Assembly: GCA_012295275.1 (NCBI GenBank) | Contig: CM022667.1 | Span: 9,042,538-9,065,037, forward strand | Direction of reading: 5' to 3' | Length of the DNA: 22,500 nucleotides | Source: Chrysomallon squamiferum | Taxonomy: Eukaryota > Mollusca > Gastropoda > Neomphalida > Peltospiridae | Shown here: piece by piece, positions 8,481-17,669 of the stretch | Layout of the letters: every line of letters begins with the position of its first letter | How positions within the stretch are numbered: position 1 is the stretch's first letter | Program-made: the position numbers and the translations under genes | The notes under the pieces: model-generated | Database searches by the model: none | What the model was told of the DNA's origin: nothing | Seen by the model: the letters and a program-made list of their open reading frames with translations, nothing else

Positions 8481-8576
8481 CCGTGCGGCCGGCATGGGGG
8501 AGTATCTGTGTATCGGGGACTACATCTGTCTGTACTGCGAGGAGACTGAGGGCTACGTCTACAGCTACCAGTCGAG
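8467..8576 (+). other. Start-codon exon with 27-nt 5' UTR portion
   Basis: The exon is bounded by an acceptor ending TTTCAG at 8466 and a donor GTAAGTG at 8577, giving 110 nt. The 27 nt before the ATG contain no other ATG and no in-frame stop. The first 14 nt (CTCACGGGATATAG) match the upstream tandem repeat units, so the exon edge itself is repeat-derived. The exon leaves phase 2 (AG of codon 28). The presence of untranslated sequence implies at least one more 5' exon upstream. Confidence 0.6.
8494..8576 (+). CDS. ITPR: Inositol 1,4,5-trisphosphate receptor, N-terminal coding exon (partial)
   Basis: This exon encodes 27 complete residues plus two bases (AG) of codon 28. The residues begin MGEYLCIGDYICLYC and continue with EETEGYVYSYQS. 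The pattern GDYICLY, an acidic E-E-T-E stretch, then GYVYS aligns with the start of the IP3-receptor beta-trefoil suppressor domain, where I recall GDICSLYAEG followed by GF-STLG in canonical receptors. The family is a tetrameric ER channel that opens on IP3 binding and releases calcium. The start is favoured because it lies nine residues before GDY, as expected, and has G at -3 and G at +4. The frame is open upstream to the acceptor, so initiation further 5' is not excluded. Third positions are G or C in 22 of 26 codons after the ATG, unlike the flanks. The ryanodine receptor shares the domain but its N-terminus fits less well. The rest of the protein lies outside the window. Confidence 0.62.
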
Positions 8577-8583
8577 GTAAGTG
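8574..8583 (+). promoter_or_regulatory. 5' splice site (donor) after the start-codon exon
   Basis: GAG followed by GTAAGTG matches the U1 consensus GTAAGT exactly. Without splicing the frame would hit TAA at 8578, so the donor is needed to continue the protein. Confidence 0.65.
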
Positions 8584-8880
8584 AGCGATATTTTCTCAGC
8601 ATTTTTACACAACTACCTGTTTGTTGTGTCAGAGGATTAAGCAAACACAAGGCGCGGTGTTTCAGAAAACAGTTTGCATGTTGCATAATGTCAGATAAAG
8701 GTTCCCTGGGTGCGACGTTGTCTGCTATAACCGATGCAGCCTAAAGGCGCGTTTCACACCAAGCGATTTAAAGTAACGATTGCTAGAGAACGAAATTTTT
8801 AGAAATGGAAAAACAAAAATGTACTAGAAAAAAGAAAGAAAAGAAAAGAAGATAATAATTGCAAAAAACATTAGGAGAAT
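8584..8880. other. Intron, mostly unique sequence
   Basis: No exon was recognised. A short block at about 8741-8766 (GGCGCGTTTCACACCAAGCG) resembles phrases I recall from dispersed animal DNA-transposon remnants. No ends or inverted repeats were found, so it is not called as an element. Confidence 0.4.
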
Positions 8881-9160
8881 CACCACAATTTAAAACAACA
8901 ACAGTACTACTGCTACAACTATTACTACTACTATTACTACGATTATTATTACTATTACAAATACTACTACTGATACTATTACTACTATAGATACTATTAC
9001 TGATATTGCAAACTATTACTATTATTACTACTACCTCTGATACTACAGCTACTGCTACTACTATTATTACTACTATTATTGATACCACTACTACCACCAC
9101 CACCACAACTACTGATACTGCTACTACAACTATTACAATAGTTCCTATTACTACTACTAA
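8881..9160. repeat. Long imperfect TAC/TAT/ACT trinucleotide repeat
   Basis: About 280 bp of units such as ACT, ATT, CTA and CCA, with occasional substitutions but almost no frame-breaking indels. As a result both strands stay open, giving Thr-rich, Ser/Asn-rich and Val/Ile-rich translations. There is no sign of a real protein. Confidence 0.85.
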
Positions 9161-9232
9161 TAATAAGAACAATAACCAGCTTTCTACAACTGATATGCAT
9201 ATATTAAGTATATGTATATTACTTTTATAGTC

Positions 9233-9296
9233 TATGAGAAGGTGCACTTGAAAGACGTCTTTCTGCTATTCGGCAAGAGTAGTCCCTGACATCAAG
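9233..9296 (+). mobile_element. Fragment of a molluscan SINE-like repeat
   Basis: GAGAAGGTGCACTTGAAAGA followed by CTGCTATTCGGCAAGAGTAG resembles a block I recall from a repeat widely dispersed in molluscan genomes. A second fragment with the same opening lies at 19842 in this window. Only the central part is recognisable. The identification is from memory and unverified. Confidence 0.45.
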
Positions 9297-9299
9297 TTC

Positions 9300-9478
9300 T
9301 ACAGTAATTAACTCGATCGTTCTTTTATCCACTAATTCATTTATTCGTTCGTTCATTAATTTATTAATTCTCTCTTCCGTTAATTCTTTCATAAATTGTT
9401 TCATTCATTCTTTCATTCTTTTAGTCATTCAATCGTTCATTCATTCATTCCTCCATTACTTTATTCATTCATTCTGAA
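9300..9478. repeat. Degenerate TTCA/TTCG repeat
   Basis: TTCATTCATTC, CGTTCGTTC and TTAATT units fill the stretch imperfectly. It directly follows the SINE-like fragment and could be its expanded tail. Confidence 0.7.
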
Positions 9479-9850
9479 AATTCCTTTCACACGTCTTCAG
9501 TTGGCTATTGTTCTCTCATTGTTTTTGTTTTTTGGATATTTTAAAAATTTTAATCGTTTAACCATTTACAAAGTACAATGTTCGTTATTGTGAAATCTGA
9601 GAATGAGATGAAATTTGATATTACGAAAGTCTTTTGATGTGCCCCTTTGTTTAAATACTTAGATTTAATCTGCTAATGTACTATTGTAGATAGTATACAG
9701 CGAACAGTACTGAAATCTATTACGACATTTAAAAGACAAGTAACAACTAGGTTACGAAATACTATTTATTATATTAAGTTGTTTATTTAGTTCTAATAAA
9801 CAACCTAATAATTATAAGATATTTTGTAACGTAATTGTTAATGAATACAC
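9479..9850. other. AT-rich intronic sequence
   Basis: No gene or repeat family was recognised. Confidence 0.5.
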
Positions 9851-9856
9851 ATTGCA

Positions 9857-9910
9857 TGTATATGTGTGTGTGTATGTGTGTGTCTGTGTATGTGCGTGTG
9901 TGTGTCTGTA
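9857..9910. repeat. Imperfect (GT)n microsatellite
   Basis: GT repeats with TATG, TCTG and GCGTG interruptions. Confidence 0.85.
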
Positions 9911-10590
9911 TTTTTGTTTCTCTCCTGGACATCCAATGCCACTGGGTTATACCCGATATAACACAATTGTTTCTCTACTTTTCTCATTTTTATAAAATGA
10001 GCTGTAATTTCTTGTTCCAACTTTCTCAACTAAGTAATGTATACATCTACGACTTATGCTATATACATGTACTGACTTTACAGTAAAGATGACTAGTGTA
10101 ACTTGTTTTAACAACTATGTGCGTATGTGTGCAATATTAAAGGTCATGGTATGTGTTATCCTGTTTAAGATAAAACTAGCGATTTCGTCAACTATATATA
10201 ATAAATAAATAAATAATAACAACAGCAACAATGGCAGTAACAGTTATAATAATAGTATCAAGAAAAAAACAATAACAACAGCAGTAACAAAAGCAAAACC
10301 TGTTGTGTTATTTTTTTTATGTGTATGTGTAATTATTTTTATTTGTTTTAAAATAAGTATACATTTCATTTTAAACAGATGATCAGAGGTGAACATTTGG
10401 TTGAATACTTCCAAGACATTGCTATTATTTATAGGAGCAAACTTTGTTAATAATAAAGTATCTATATTTATTTGTACGAAATGACGTCAGGATAAAAATG
10501 AAAATGGCAGCCTCCATGACCTCATTAACTGTGTTTTCAGTTACATTATTTCATTTTCTTATACTTTATTATAAAGATATAATTTATTTT
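9911..10590. other. AT-rich intronic sequence with short microsatellites
   Basis: Holds TAAA and CAA/CAG repeats (10198-10300) and a perfect CRE palindrome at 10482-10489. No exon was recognised. Confidence 0.5.
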
Positions 10591-10799
10591 TTTTTTTTTT
10601 TATTTTTATTTTTTTTTTTAAATGTACGAGTAAGATTTAGGTCACTGGTACAGATGCACTTGAAATTTAAGTTGGCTTGATATCAGTTTTGTTTACGTGT
10701 TTTTATTTACTCGCTATCTGAACTATTTACAACCAAGGCTTGATGCACTTAACAGTTGTTAAATTACTGCATCTCGAAAAAGTGAGAAACAACGACGTA

Positions 10800-11078
10800 A
10801 ACAGCATAACAAAACCCAAATAAATAAAAAGAAAGCAACAACAATGACAACGACGATAACAGTAGCAATAAAAATCACTATTTTCAACAGCAACAACAAA
10901 CAAGAAAGAAATACCGAAATAAACAAAACACGACCTAATAACTAATTTAATAAACAAAGAAAAGGCTAATAAACAAACAACATACAAACAAACAAACAAA
11001 CAAACAAACATACAAAGAAACAAACAAACAAATAAACAGACAACAACAACAAAAAGAAAGAAGAAAGAAACAAAGAAC
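10800..11078. repeat. A-rich region with (CAAA)n repeat
   Basis: CAAA units are densest at 10970-11035. The 120-codon minus-strand frame over this block is poly-Phe/Val/Leu/Cys and judged spurious. Confidence 0.75.
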
Positions 11079-11380
11079 AACACTTCCACGTTTCTTGGGA
11101 GCAGTCCAAACCAAACGTTCGGCTGCTTTAAAAGTCGCCACAGATAAATGACTGAAACGAAATAAAGCCGTCAGTGAGACACTGAGTGTCGGAACTGGCA
11201 GTGACGTGAGTAGACGTGATCACTGTATCAGTTAATGAGGCAGAGACAAAACGTCAGGTAGTTAAAAACCGGCGAAGAAGATTCTGACACTGGCCTGCAG
11301 ACGTTCTCTGAAATCAGTAACTCGTGGGATCTGAAATATTTCGTTCGGATAGATTTCATGAATAAAGAGTGATTGTGCCT

Positions 11381-11527
11381 TGACGTAATAATGCAAATGC
11401 ATGACGTAATCATACACATTTATGACGTCTTTATTCAACATTCTTATGTAATTATGCAAATGTATGAAGCAATTAGGCAAATATATGACGTAATTATGCA
11501 AAGTTGCAACGTAATTATGCAAACTTG
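11381..11527 (+). repeat. Seven-unit 21-bp tandem array of CRE-like and octamer-like motifs
   Basis: Units start at 11381, 11402, 11423, 11444, 11465, 11486 and 11507, with exactly 21 bp between each. The consensus core is TGACGTAATTATGCAAAT plus three bases. Intact TGACGTAA is at 11381, 11402 and 11486. Intact ATGCAAAT is at 11391 and 11454. TGACGTAA is a CREB/ATF/bZIP-type site and ATGCAAAT is the POU octamer. Because 21 is a multiple of three, both strands remain open and encode heptapeptide repeats such as DVIMQMH. Protein coding is considered unlikely. Confidence 0.85.
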
Positions 11528-12120
11528 TCATTTAACTAGCTTAGCTTTAAAGCTTCATGGTTTGCATAAGATTCTAATGGTCTATTTCCCGTTCCATCCA
11601 GCACCGTATGACGTAGGAATTTCTCTCTTTGTAAAAGTTAATAAATTACAAAAAAAAATCGATCGATGCAGCTTGATAAGACCAGCCTATAGTGTGTTAC
11701 ACAGAGATGTTACCGTGAGCCAGAATCCTAGACAAATATATAAAATGTCGTGGTACGTGCTGTCCTGTTTATGAGAAAATTAATATAAAACATTTTCTTC
11801 TGCTTCTGCTGAATTGTTACCTGGAAAATTGAGGGTCAGAAAGATGAAATTTCTGACGTGATAAAATGAATCTGTGTTTTCCGGTAGTATCGTTAAACAA
11901 AACACACTCTAAACTTTAATTGAATCACTCCCTGCGTAAACCAAGAATGAAACAGAGATAAACAAGTTTTTAATTTACGTTGCAGCTGATTTACAGTGTT
12001 TTGAAGTGTTTATCTTTTTCATGTTTATATGAAGTGTAATTATTTACGTTAAGTGGTAATGTTTTAGAAAATTTGAAAATGTTCAACATGTGTTTATGTA
12101 AATCTTCAGTTATCGTCTAT
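11528..12120. other. Intronic sequence, no gene seen
   Basis: Moderately AT-rich unique sequence with isolated TGACGT motifs (for example 11609 and 11853). No exon was recognised. Confidence 0.45.
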
Positions 12121-12200
12121 ATATATAAAAAAAAAAAGAAAAGAAACAGTAAAATGAAACAATAAAAAAAAAAGAAGAAAAAAAAAAAAAGTGTGATAGA
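12121..12200. repeat. A-rich tract
   Basis: Poly-A runs separated by single G or C bases, after a TATA repeat. Confidence 0.8.
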
Positions 12201-12468
12201 TCTCCTTCTTTAACAGATATATCTCTCTCTAATAGTTAAACAGTAAAACAAGTATACACAAACACAGACATACATAGATACATACATACACATATAAAAT
12301 AAAAAAAAATACACGAGAAAGAACTGACTAAAAGAGGAAAATACATTACGTACCAAAACTTTCAAACCGGATGAAATTCTTGCCTATGACGTTTTTCTCT
12401 TATGACGTCATTCGTTTGTCCTGTGATCTTTGGTTAGCACTAAGAGAGTAGGACTCAGTTGACTGTTC

Positions 12469-12493
12469 GTAAGTTAGTAAGTAAGTAAGTAAG

Positions 12494-12525
<32 letters not shown>

Positions 12526-12605
12526 ACAACAACAGTAACAACAATAATAATAAAATTAAACTAACAAGAACAAGAACAATAACAATAATAATAACAATAA
12601 ATCAT
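12469..12605. repeat. (GTAA)n, (AAT)n and AAC compound microsatellite
   Basis: GTAAGT-containing tetranucleotides at 12469-12496 pass to (AAT)n at about 12496-12521, then AAC/AAT units. Confidence 0.9.
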
Positions 12606-12649
12606 TATTGTTGTTATTACTCCTTCATTACAATGAGAAATAATACAAA

Positions 12650-12708
12650 AAAAAACACACACGCGCACACACCGCACACACCCGCACACACACACACACA
12701 CGCACAAA
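12650..12708. repeat. CA/CG dinucleotide microsatellite
   Basis: CA repeats with CG and CCG interruptions, following a poly-A run. Confidence 0.85.
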
Positions 12709-13135
12709 TAAAAACATTAAAAAAAACGCTCGGCTGCACGGAATGCTCGCTATTTGGCTGTCTGTGAGTGTAATTACTTCACGAAGGTGAACGAGTGTCT
12801 TCCTGCAGCTTTTTTTCTCCAGTTCTCGTGTTTTCTTTTCGCCCGTGTGGGCGAGTTTATGACGAGTTAATATTCATGATGACGAGTTACTCATCTGCCA
12901 GACTTTGATCCGTATCCAATTTGCAAACCTGCGCTGCTAGAAATGCATGTCTTTCAATTTGTTTTTTCTTTTACACACACAGAAAACCAACAGATGTCTC
13001 AGTCTTTTATTTATTACACACTTAGAAGATGTACGTTTTCCTAAATTTGATTTTAAAAAAAATATATATTTTATTTTTTATTATTATTTTTTTTGTATGG
13101 TCTGACTAGCGACTGTACAAATATTACAATGTGTA
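12709..13135. other. Intronic sequence, somewhat GC-richer at 12725-12960
   Basis: CpG-containing unique sequence with repeated TGACGAGTTA (12858 and 12879). No open frame with splice sites was found. Confidence 0.4.
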
Positions 13136-13498
13136 GATACATACACACATTTATAAACATATATAATACACATTATATAACATACATTCATGCATACACA
13201 CACACACACACACAAACACATATATATATATATACACTTCTACTTATTGGTATGTAAAATGTATAAAAATGTATTATGTGTTTATTTATATATTTAATGT
13301 GTAGGTATATACGGTCACACATTCATATACAGGTACATAACATACATTCATACATGTACACGCACACTCCTACTTATGCACTCCCACTTATATGCATTGT
13401 GTATGTGTGTGGGTGTACATACTGGTATACCTTATATGTTTTTATACGTGAGTCTGATGCTATGATGTCTGTATTTGTATATGCGTTTGTTTTTATGT

Positions 13499-13545
<47 letters not shown>
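13136..13545. repeat. CA/TA/GT-rich simple-sequence region
   Basis: Includes ACAC at 13195-13214, (TA)n at 13219-13234 and a pure CA run at 13500-13541. Two similar blocks (ATAACATACATTCATGCATA near 13177 and ATAACATACATTCATACATG near 13338) suggest an old duplication of about 160 bp. Confidence 0.75.
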
Positions 13546-14280
13546 AAAAGAAAAGTAAAAGAAATTAAAAGAATGTGTTGGCGCATATTTGAATACTTTA
13601 AGGTCCATGAAAAAAACCCAACATAACATATGAAAAGAAAGGAAAAATGTCAATCAATAAATATTTTTTTTTTTTTTTTATTATTTAAATATGTACCAAA
13701 GAAAGCTAGATATTATATAAAAAAAAAAAAATGTAATAATTCTTTGCACTAACAAATTCACTGTACTGACTCTTACATTATTTACGTCACCCGGGGTTTG
13801 ACGGACAATTTTCGTGAATCATCGTGTGTTACGATGACCCGAATCGCTGCGGGGGAATTTAAAACTACAAGTGATCTGACAATGAACAGCAATTTAAACA
13901 GTTTTCCGGTCGCAGAGAAATAACCCACATTTTTTTATTTTACTTAGACTGTTTTATTACTCGACTTGAGACTTTGCGATACGTCTTGTTTGCCATGTCA
14001 TATTTATTTTTTAATTTGTCATTACACTTGTAATATCGTTGGCAGGCGTCAGTACATGTCCCCCCCTTGGTGATACTGGGGTGTGTGGGGGGTGTTATAT
14101 TACTTTACGTTTAACTGACAGTCGTTGCTAGCATGTTGGGGATTTTGCTTTCACAGGAAAATGAATATTGAAAAATCAGTTGCTTGTAGCTATGATTAAA
14201 ATCGTTATTTTGCATTAACTGTATTTTTTTTTAACATAATCGTATCTGTAGAATTCAGTCATTCATTCGTTATTATAAAT
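13546..14280. other. Intronic sequence, no gene assigned
   Basis: Contains poly-T and poly-A runs near 13663 and 13720, and a GC-richer patch at 13785-13920. An open stretch of about 56 codons crosses that patch but has no recognisable similarity and no clear splice boundaries. A G/C-run patch lies at 14060-14095. Confidence 0.4.
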
Positions 14281-14284
14281 AAGA

Positions 14285-14425
14285 TATAATAATAATAATA
14301 ATGATTATTATGATAATGACGATGGTGATGACAAAATGATGATGATGACAATAATATAACGTTCATTTTCAGAAAAGTTTAAGGCAGTAAAAATAATTAT
14401 AAATATATAAATAATAATAATAATT

Positions 14426-14464
<39 letters not shown>

Positions 14465-14510
14465 TTATAATAATAATAATAATAACAATAATAATAACAA
14501 CAAGAACAGG

Positions 14511-14546
<36 letters not shown>

Positions 14547-14562
14547 AACAACAGTAGTAATA
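14285..14562. repeat. AAT/GAT/AAC trinucleotide repeats
   Basis: (AAT)n and GATGAT units at 14286-14350, repeated AATAATTTATAATAAT blocks at 14408-14480, and (AAC)n at 14498-14545. Confidence 0.9.
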
Positions 14563-14808
14563 ATGAAATAATAATAAAAAAAGAGAAAAATCTTACAATA
14601 TTAAACAGACATAACAACTTAATGATTTACCTGAGCATTCAACGTGTGACCTATGTTACCTGTAAACTGATTACTTTAAAATCACGTCACGAACTCACAG
14701 GTATGTCTTACCTGGAGTTTATTTACCTCAGGTAAATGAAATAACTTCAAGTTTAACCTTTGATTTATTTTGGTTGTCCTCTGACTAATGCCATTTCGGA
14801 AAGTGAAG

Positions 14809-14939
<131 letters not shown>

Positions 14940-15297
14940 TGCAATGATATTTGTCTGAAAATCTTTCATTTGAATATTTTATTTTTGATTGTTCCAAGAT
15001 CAAAACGTAAGACGAACGTGTTTATTATTATTATTTTTTTAATAATAATAAAGAAATAAGTAAGTAAATAAATAAATACTTCGCCCGAAGAACAATGACT
15101 TTTAATAACAAAACAATTCAAAAAGATAAATAATGCGAAAAATATAAACCAAACTATGGGCAAACAGTTCTGCCATTTCGCTCGATAGACGTGAATAGGA
15201 TAAAGAAATTTAGAAATCTACTGAACCTAAATAATCTCTCTCTATGCGGAATTTGATATAAAGTAAAGCAGAATCGCTAATTTGGCTTGCGCGCAAG
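14940..15297. other. AT-rich intronic sequence
   Basis: Short TTA and AAT runs at 15020-15080. No gene was recognised. Confidence 0.5.
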
Positions 15298-15520
15298 TAG
15301 GGGCGGATCCCGGGACAGGAACAAGCAACTCCTCCCTCTTTCAATACGTTCTACCTTGTGTGTATGTAAGTAAACAGCCATTTTTTTTTGCCTTCTTCTT
15401 TCTCTTTCTTTCTTTCTTTCTTTCTTTGGCTATCTCACCGTTATTTGCATTTAAAAATTTTCAATTATAAACAACACAGTGCTGTTCACACCCGTTTCTG
15501 AAATCCCGGCTCCGCCCCTG
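15298..15520. mobile_element. Candidate non-autonomous hAT-like MITE (~223 bp)
   Basis: The left end reads TAGGGGCGGATCCCGGGA. The reverse complement of the right end reads CAGGGGCGGAGCCGGGAT. The inverted ends match at most positions and resemble the CAGGGGCGGA termini known from hAT elements. The interior is non-coding and has gained a TTTC microsatellite. I could not find a clean 8-bp target-site duplication (CGCGCAAG versus AGGAAACG), which weakens the call. Confidence 0.5.
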
Positions 15521-15679
15521 AGGAAACGATTCGTTAAAGTGAAGATATACGTCACTTGACACGTGACAGGTTTATTTGTGGAATTCAAGAATTTTAAAAA
15601 ATTTAACTTTGAAACATGCAGCTTGATTTCGTTAACGATAATTTGCAAACATTGGAGAACACACACATGGAGCCAAAGA

Positions 15680-15681
<2 letters not shown>

Positions 15682-15718
<37 letters not shown>

Positions 15719-15800
15719 ATGGTGCATGCATGTATGAATGTATGTAAGTATGTATGTATGTATGTACGTGAGTATGTCTATGTGTCTGTGTGTGTATGTG
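15682..15800. repeat. (GT)n followed by TATG tetranucleotide repeat
   Basis: A pure GT run at 15682-15716 is followed by imperfect TATG units to about 15765 and more GT. Confidence 0.9.
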
Positions 15801-16430
15801 TCTAAATTTATATGCATAATGTTATGTAGCTATGGATATGCATGTCATTTAAACAAGAACAATTTTTATTGTATATAACTCAAACCGTAAATCAAAATCT
15901 ATCCGTAAGCAATTAATATATTTATTGAAATGGTCTTGAATGAAATTCACAAATCAAACAATTTAAAAAAATAAAATTTATTGTGGATATTTAGAAAAAT
16001 ATCATTCTATCTTGTATAAGAATAATACGATATTTTTTTTACTTTGTACCGCTTTCTGAATAGGCTGAATTTCTTTTTTTTTAAACTTCTGAAATTCCTC
16101 CAGCAAGTTCATAATAATATCTGCTATCAACATCTTATCTCCAAATGTTCTAGTACAAATCGAGCTTAAAAACCATTAACAAAAAGTTGGCAGGTTTGAA
16201 ACACATACGTTCAACTAAGTGGATTTTGGGGGGTTTTCAAAAATTAATCGAAAGGATATTCCCCTTCTGTTTTTTTTTTGTTTTCATTGTAAATTAATTT
16301 CATATGTTAAAAGATTAAGTTATCGACAGTTTGGCATAAAACTTGTAACTTATATAATTTAATCGAAAACCGGAGCTTATAATACTGACTGTTATCTGAG
16401 AGAAACGTAGATCATCACAAATAGACATTC
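15801..16430. other. AT-rich intronic sequence
   Basis: Unique AT-rich sequence with poly-T runs. No gene was recognised. Confidence 0.5.
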
Positions 16431-16440
16431 ACTCGTCACA

Positions 16441-16615
16441 TGAGAGAGACAGAGGAGAGAGAAAGACAGCGAAACAGACAGAGAAAGAGAGACACACATC
16501 TAGAGAAAGAGAGACACACATCTAGAGAAAGAGAGACACACATCTAGAGAAAGTGAAACAGAGAGAGAGAAAGAGAGAGAGAAAGAGAGAGATACAGACA
16601 TAGTTTGATAGACGG
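16441..16615. repeat. GA-rich tract with three 22-bp tandem copies
   Basis: GAGACACACATCTAGAGAAA begins at 16489, 16511 and 16533, a 22-bp period, each copy carrying the palindrome TCTAGA. GAGA and GAAA repeats flank it. Confidence 0.85.
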
Positions 16616-16661
16616 AGAGAAACAGAAAAAGCAGTGTTGAAATTTGTCTGAAAGCGATGAG

Positions 16662-16665
<4 letters not shown>

Positions 16666-16756
<91 letters not shown>
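16666..16756. repeat. (TC)n then (AC)n microsatellite
   Basis: About 67 bp of TC units followed by about 22 bp of AC units. It lies 50 bp after a GA-rich tract, so the two can pair. Confidence 0.95.
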
Positions 16757-17480
16757 TGTATACATATATACCAAACATGTAGACAGTCTCACACACACTA
16801 CAACCCCCCCAACACACACATATAGTAAGACATCAACATACACGACAAACTATATAAGAACATTTATTAATAAAAAAGATATACCTCACCTCACCACACT
16901 GTGAACTGAATCACTCCAAATTCTGTTAAATTACTTAACGTATTTTTATGATACTTCATGGTTCAAGTGGTTTCAGTGTTTTCAGTTAACACATCTTCTG
17001 TTATTTTAAGTAGATAGCAACTAAATAGACTGATATCTCTATATTAGTCAGCTATATTCATCTTTTAATTGCATATAAATACCAACATAAAATTGTAAAA
17101 ATTATGAATAAATAAATAAATAATGATAATAAATATGATGATTATGGTAATAATGATGATGATAATAATAATAATAAAAATAAAATCGCTTTCTGCTGAA
17201 ATTTAAATCTATCAGTTTTGGGATGGAAAGAAACCCGCACACGAGGAAACGACAAAGTCCTGTAAGTCACGTGATCATTAAGATAATTAAATCACGTGAT
17301 GGTAAAGCCAAGAAAACATCTGTAGAATTCTGTTCTCCAAATTCCAGTACTTTTTTTTTCAAAAATGAAAAGAAGCAAAAATATTTGAAATGAACAAAGA
17401 AAGAACAATTTGAAAAATGACTGTGTATGTTGGCTATTGTGTAAAATGTGGTGCAGTGTTAGAAAAACAACGACTACGAC
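16757..17480. other. AT-rich intronic sequence
   Basis: CA-rich to about 16830, AAAT and AAT/GAT repeats at 17104-17180, otherwise unique. No gene was recognised. Confidence 0.5.
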
Positions 17481-17486
17481 ACTTTC

Positions 17487-17487
17487 T

Positions 17488-17540
<53 letters not shown>
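17487..17540. repeat. (CG)n(TG)n(AG)n tract, Z-DNA-prone
   Basis: Alternating purine-pyrimidine sequence runs from 17487 to 17524, including about seven consecutive CG units, and then passes into (GA)n to 17540. Confidence 0.9.
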
Positions 17541-17669
17541 TAAAATGAGACTGAAAAAGAAAGAATGAGAGAAATATTGAATGAAGGAGAGAGTGAAAGA
17601 CAGTGTGAGAGAGATATTAATAAATCATTCATTTTGTTTTTACCATCATCGTTATTATCATTATTATTT

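Noticed and set aside
8468-8686. 72-codon minus-strand frame opposite the coding exon
   Set aside because: Antisense shadow of the ITPR exon and its donor; the plus-strand reading has family similarity and splice signals.
8783-9247. 154-codon minus-strand frame, the longest in the window
   Set aside because: Translation is poly-Val/Ile/Ser/Asn from an imperfect trinucleotide repeat.
10727-11089. 120-codon minus-strand frame
   Set aside because: Poly-Phe/Val/Cys/Leu from CAAA and CAA repeats.
13750-13924. About 56 open codons across a GC-richer patch (possible next ITPR exon)
   Set aside because: Residues do not match the expected continuation of the IP3-receptor suppressor domain and no good acceptor/donor pair bounds it.
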